A stretch of DNA of 64,000 nucleotides from Salticus scenicus (lineage: Eukaryota > Arthropoda > Arachnida > Araneae > Salticidae), in NCBI GenBank assembly GCA_963930645.1, contig OZ005648.1, forward strand, positions 3,144,631 to 3,208,630, read 5' to 3'. Below the pieces are notes generated by a model. It did no database searches. It had not been told where the DNA came from and saw only the letters and a program-made list of their open reading frames with translations. Made by a program: the position numbers and the translations under genes. Positions 59,337-64,000 of this stretch are shown here, in pieces. Every line of letters begins with the position of its first letter. The stretch's first letter is position 1.

Positions 59337-59803
59337 AGTTTACAGATTTGTTTGTTTCTGCATAGTTATTCTTAATTCACAGGTAATCTTCCAATATTTG
59401 TCTTATTTTTCTTACCTATTTTTGCGTTGCATCTTATTTCATAACTGGGACAACTTCTTCGTATATATGGATGGCACAATTACACGAGTTTGTATAACAT
59501 TAAATTTGTCAATTGTGTGCACACACAGAGACTGGGAAAGGAATTAATAATCATACATGATTATAATTAAATGCTAAAGAGCATGTTTTTTTCTTTTGTC
59601 TTTTTTTTTATTATAATATTTCAATTTTTGGCTATACCAAGCAAAAAATCCTTATATATGGCGTCTTTCATCGCTTTACCTTACTCTGAATCACGTTTCA
59701 GTATGATATGTGATTATAATATAATCACAACAATGGTCATAAAATTTTCTCGTAAGTGCCATTTCCTCACAAATCAAGAGCCATTTATTTGCATTAAGAA
59801 TAT

Positions 59804-61830
59804 TAGAAATAAATAATCGGAAACATTGTAAGCTTCTTTATGAGCGTTTTTGTCTTAGTATAAGGTTTTATGGTGGGGGAAAAAGGAAAAGAAACTATTC
59901 ATAGAAAATTATGGAATAATACCATATTTTTATTAACTTATCTTTATGTTCAAATGACATACTTAACATGTTTTTCAAATATTAAAATGAAGATTTTAAA
60001 CTGTAAAGTTTAAGAACATGAAATACATTTTTTCTAACATGATTTTTTTTTTTTTTTTTTCAAATGAAGGTTTAGTAGGAAATTGATAATGAAAATTGCA
60101 CTGAATCTTTACACATTAAAATGCATAAAACTTTAGCGAAATCGCTTCATTAGTAAAAATTTCCATAATTGCATTTTTATAAATCATGTTTGTCCCCGTT
60201 GTCTTGTTAATTATTCTAGATAATTCAATTTAAGTAACATTCTAAATCAAAAATTTTAAATATTTGCATATATACATATATAACAGAATATTTATTTTAA
60301 AAAGATAAAAAATTAGAAATTAGAAATTTTATGACTATAAGTTTTTCCACCGTTTAGAAAAAATAAATGCATTTTTAAAGAGATACTTAACATTTATTTT
60401 GAGATTATTTATTAGAATTTATAAATATAATTAGTACTAGTAAAATTATCAATCAGGAAAATTTTCTGCGAGTGAAATCAACTCATTCTTTTTTTCTAAT
60501 ACGCGATAGAAATTGATAGGAGAAATAAAAAATATTGTAAGGAATTGAAATTTTGGGGCATATAAAATAAAATGCTTTGTATTGCATCCAAGTTATGTTA
60601 ATTTTTTAAAACATACATAATATGCGTTTATTATAGAAAATGAAAAACTATTTCAGAATAATTGATTTTGGTTGTTTTGTAATTAGAATTTTTTTTAAAA
60701 ACTACTATTTCAATTTTAGAGCGTAAATAAGAAAAATGGTATTTTGTTTACGAAAGTCTTTAACCAAAACTATTTTTAAAAACTTTGCTAGTTTTAGATC
60801 TGTTGATTTTGTGTACGCAGACACATTCTGTTAGTGTATATTCACAAAACAAAGACATAGCTCAGTAGCAAAATGGAATTTTGCAGAAAAATCCTTAATA
60901 TAATTTTAGAATATTGGTGACTACACATTTTATGTAATACACAGAACGATATTTCTAAATAAAGTTAAATTTCACTATGGACATTTCAAATTGTTTAAAA
61001 CTAGTAAATCCTGAAGTAACCAGTAAACTAGAAGTAACTAGTAGAAAAACAGTAAATCTAGAAGCTTTTTGTTTACTCCTTTTCATAATTATAAGTTGTC
61101 TTATAAACATACACATATATATATATATATATATACAATACTATTCCATAAATGGCCGGGCACTTTCGATTTCAGGCCTTTTTGAAATATTTCAGAAAGT
61201 ACTAGACAAATCATCTTGAAACTTCAGATATGTGAAGAACATGTTAGACCCCATATATTCAGTGAAATTTCGCTTGCAAATCTTGCTAAACTTTTGAGCA
61301 GGAGTGTAGATTGCTGAACCCCCCCCCCCCCCCCCCTCCACACACACTTGCGAAATACCATATTTTATATATATATCAAATATTTTAGTATAAAAATGTC
61401 AGTTACGATCCTTTGATTAGATTTAGAAAATGTTAAAGATCTGAGATGAACTTAAACTTATGAGGGAAGAACTACGTACCAGTATAAATTATAGAATAGA
61501 TTAGAACCAAAAATTAACTTTATAAAATACACTGTAAAAAATGTAGAATATCGACATAAATACCGTAAATTTTACGGTGTTTGTGAGGTTTTAATTCTTT
61601 GCGTTAAGAGCGCTGTGTGTTTACGGTACATTAAACATAAAAACTGCATATGTACCGCTATAGCCGTAAACTTAATTTATACCGTAAAATAAAAGTGTTC
61701 GAGTAAATAAAAATACCGCTTGTTTATGGCAGTGTTGAACAAAATGCAACCGGTTGAAGAATTAACGATTAATCAATCGTTAATCGCGATTGACAATTAA
61801 TTGGCAAATTTTACTATTAAAGATTAAGTA
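59804..61830. other. No gene seen; possible TIR start at about 61530
   Basis: A+T-rich DNA with poly-T (60044-60060), an AT run (61114-61134) and a C18 run (61319-61336). CACTGTAAAAAATG at about 61531 and ACGGTA-rich flanks, with TTTTACAGTG at about 62813-62822, may be the two ends of a larger element containing the MITE at 61831. Confidence 0.35.
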
Positions 61831-62367
61831 CACTGCTCGGCATGAAAATTGCCTCTGACACCATTTCAGCATATTCTTATGCAAAATGACCTCCTTAATC
61901 CAAGTAGGACGCCCATTTCGCCCTATCACCCACCGTTGTTTAGGAATAATTTTTCGGTGATTTTATGGCTATAAATTTGATTTTTAGGAGGGGGGGGGGA
62001 AGAGATTATTTTAACCGTTGAATATCTTCTGAGGGGCTACAAAGTTAAAAATTGTAAAACATGGACATTTGCGACAAAGGAAAAAATTTTTGGGGAGGAG
62101 GGATTTGCCACTGAAATTATGCATTACATATCTTATATTTTTTAAATCTGTTATTAATGTTAACTTTATAATTTTTTTGTTTTTAGGTATTAATTCTTTT
62201 TCATTCTTCAAATCAAATTCATGGTCATAAAATTATCAAACAGTGAAAGAAATTGAGGGAGAGGGTGGTGTATCCAGAAAACGGTCGGTGACTGGGCAAA
62301 ATGGGAGTCATATTCGGATTCAAGAGGTCATTTTACATAAGAATCATCAAAGATGATGCCAAATTTC

Positions 62368-62401
<34 letters not shown>

Positions 62402-62410
62402 AGAGCAGTG
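61831..62410. mobile_element. Foldback MITE (CACTGC ends), copy 2
   Basis: Left CACTGCTCGGCATGAAAATTG and right GAGCAGTG (to 62410), with arms of about 100 bp carrying AAAATGACCTC and CACCCACCG, correspond in inverted orientation to the copy at 45574-46193. A poly-T of about 28 bases is inserted near the right end (62371-62399). Confidence 0.6.
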
Positions 62411-63918
62411 TTATTTGTAGTAACACAAGTAATGATTGAGGAATTAGTAATCATGAAAATAAATTTAATTATCGACCAATCATTAATCGTCAGAAAAATT
62501 GGTTGAAGGCATAAACGATTAAAACTTGTCAGAGTGGAACATATCCATTTACTATTCATTTATTTCTTCATTTTTTGTGATTGTGGGGGTTCCAGGAAGG
62601 GGGGGGGGGTGAGAGAGAGAAAAAAATGAACTTTAAAAAAATTTGTTTTTATTTGTTTTATTTTGATTTATTTATTTTTTTTAATGAGTAAATATAACTA
62701 CCATTTCTTTTATCTAAAAAATTTACGGTATATGTACCAACGATGAAAATTACGTACATGTACTGGTCCAACTGCTGCCAATGCATGTAATGTAAATGTT
62801 AATTTTTTTTCTTTTACAGTGCGAACATTACAAATATTTACAATGAGTGTACGCTTATTTTACATATTATATTCAATATATTGTGACTACAAAATAAAAT
62901 TTAAAAATATTAGATAATAAATTGTATATTATTTTGCAACACTTCTCTTTCACTTAGTGCGTTCGATGTACAAACGACGACAAATTTCTCTGGACTCGCT
63001 TAGATATCTAATAGAACTGGTATAATATTAAGAGAAATTCCTAGAAAATATTTATTTGCTGCCAGATTTTTACTTTTCTTTCTCCTTTTCGTCGCACTGT
63101 TAGCTGTTACTAAAACGTTCAGACATACGATCCTTTATCAAACATAAAGGAAAACTGGGAAATGACAGAAAATGAATGATATAGCTTCCTCTGGGAATGC
63201 AGTTGTCAAAGATCTGATATTGGATGAAAAAATTCAGCTCATCTATGGTTTACTGAATTCTTGACGAAAATTATCATACAAATTCATTTTTCTTGTTTAG
63301 AAATCGCTTTATTGTTTAGCACAAAGGTAATTTTTGTATATATTTATAATAACACTCACTGTGTGTCCCAAAAAAATTGCAACAATAGCATGTGTCTAAA
63401 TCTGCATATTTGAAATAAGTAATGATTTTATTTTATTTTGAATTAAACTGTTAAAAATAATAGTTTATCCAAAAAGAAGTAGAAACTAAAGAAATTCAGC
63501 TGCAACCAAAATTTTGGTGTTTAGTTTGAGTATTTTAGTGGTAATTGCTACTAAATTATATGATGGAAAACGGCTTTGTGATATACATTATTTGCTGGCT
63601 TACCTTCTTGTTTTGTTCTTTAGAATTTTATAGAAAGCAATGGCAATATTGTGATCAGGGAAAAAGAAATGTATGCTTTATCTCACACTGTAAAAAATTT
63701 CTTTGAAAATAAAGCATTTTTTAAACATAAATACAGCATAGGTTGCTGTATATTTTTACAGCTAGTTCTGTAAAAATTATTGAATACTGGTTACTTCACA
63801 TTGTGCTGTAAACCTGTATAAAAAATTTTCCAGAAGTCTTTTGGTGGGTATGACATGATTTATCAACCAATCAGCGCTGATGTTGAACTTATCTGCTTTT
63901 GTAAAGAACAGTCATTGT
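62411..63918. other. No gene seen
   Basis: Holds a G run near 62600. ACTGTGTGTCCCAAAAAAAT at about 63358 looks like a mariner-type terminus. CACTGTAAAAAATTTC at about 63687 resembles the terminus at about 61531. No coding signal. Confidence 0.35.
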
Positions 63919-63980
63919 GAGCCCAACGGCGAGAGTGTTGGTCTCTAGAACAGGAGATTGTGAGTTCGAATCCCGGGCTA
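63919..63980 (+). repeat. tRNA-like sequence (A and B boxes), probable SINE head
   Basis: GAGCCCAACGGCGAGAGTG and, 34 bases later, GAGTTCGAATCCCGGGCT give A-box-like and B-box motifs, and the AGCCC/GGGCT ends can pair. The T stem is imperfect and the anticodon arm does not fold cleanly, so a SINE head is more likely than a working tRNA. The body would continue past the window end. Confidence 0.45.
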
Positions 63981-64000
63981 TCAAGACCGTTTGCTCCGCA

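Larger units (their letters stand above)
57704..59803. repeat. Direct repeats of about 115 bp, 2 kb apart
   Basis: 57704-57819 and 59684-59803 share GTGATTATAATA-AATCACA, ATAAAATTT and ATTTGCATTAAGAATAT at about 80% identity by eye. They flank a 1.9 kb segment. Confidence 0.6.

Overview
This is a strongly A+T-rich eukaryotic window, full of long A/T homopolymers, AT, GT and TAA microsatellites and C/G runs of 12-18 bases. The repeat content (a Penelope-like retroelement, Tc1/pogo-, hAT- and mariner-type DNA transposons, elements built like Helentron-derived HINEs, a tRNA-derived SINE, and a non-LTR retrotransposon tail with a CxxC...PKHLFSCP-type C-terminus) points to an arthropod. A spider or other chelicerate is my best guess. 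This is inference from repeat style, not proof. No operon-like layout, rRNA or CRISPR is present.

The only convincing host gene is on the minus strand at about 33.9-39.8 kb. It is a divergent Ser/Thr protein kinase with three coding exons joined at good GT-AG sites whose phases match (39788-39277, 35583-35373, 34657-33929). It keeps the glycine loop, the VAVK lysine, the catalytic Asp and the Asn, but has HAD for HRD, DFS for DFG and APK for APE. Its C-terminal tail carries two ITNPFLK[D/G]W repeats. Its large first intron holds at least two inverted-repeat elements and a pogo-like MITE.

The rest is mostly mobile-element debris, often nested. At 1-1010 is the 3' end of a Penelope-like element (RT C-terminus, frameshift, GIY-YIG endonuclease) followed by a hammerhead-ribozyme-like core. 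At 4.0-7.0 kb are three head-to-tail copies of a HINE-like element; related families lie at 13.6-14.7, 20.7, 47.9-48.8 (minus strand) and 54.5-55.3 kb. At 30.4-31.6 kb is a Tc1-like transposase pseudogene split by a hAT-type MITE with a near-perfect 8-bp target duplication. At 41.4-42.0 kb is a long-TIR element carrying a transposase C-terminal remnant. At 43.6-44.1 kb is a SINE. At 51.0-51.7 kb is a foldback element with arms of about 320 bp. At 53.1-54.3 kb is a 410-bp tandem duplication, one copy of which was later hit by a MITE. At 56.3-56.9 kb is a non-LTR retrotransposon remnant.

An unusual GC-richer, degenerately repetitive block at 29.0-29.76 kb ends with AATAAA and an A-tract, like a retrocopy or a terminal exon. 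Large stretches (7.6-11.0, 15.3-20.7, 22.6-25.8, 46.2-47.5, 59.8-61.8 kb) hold only low-complexity A+T-rich DNA that I could not assign.
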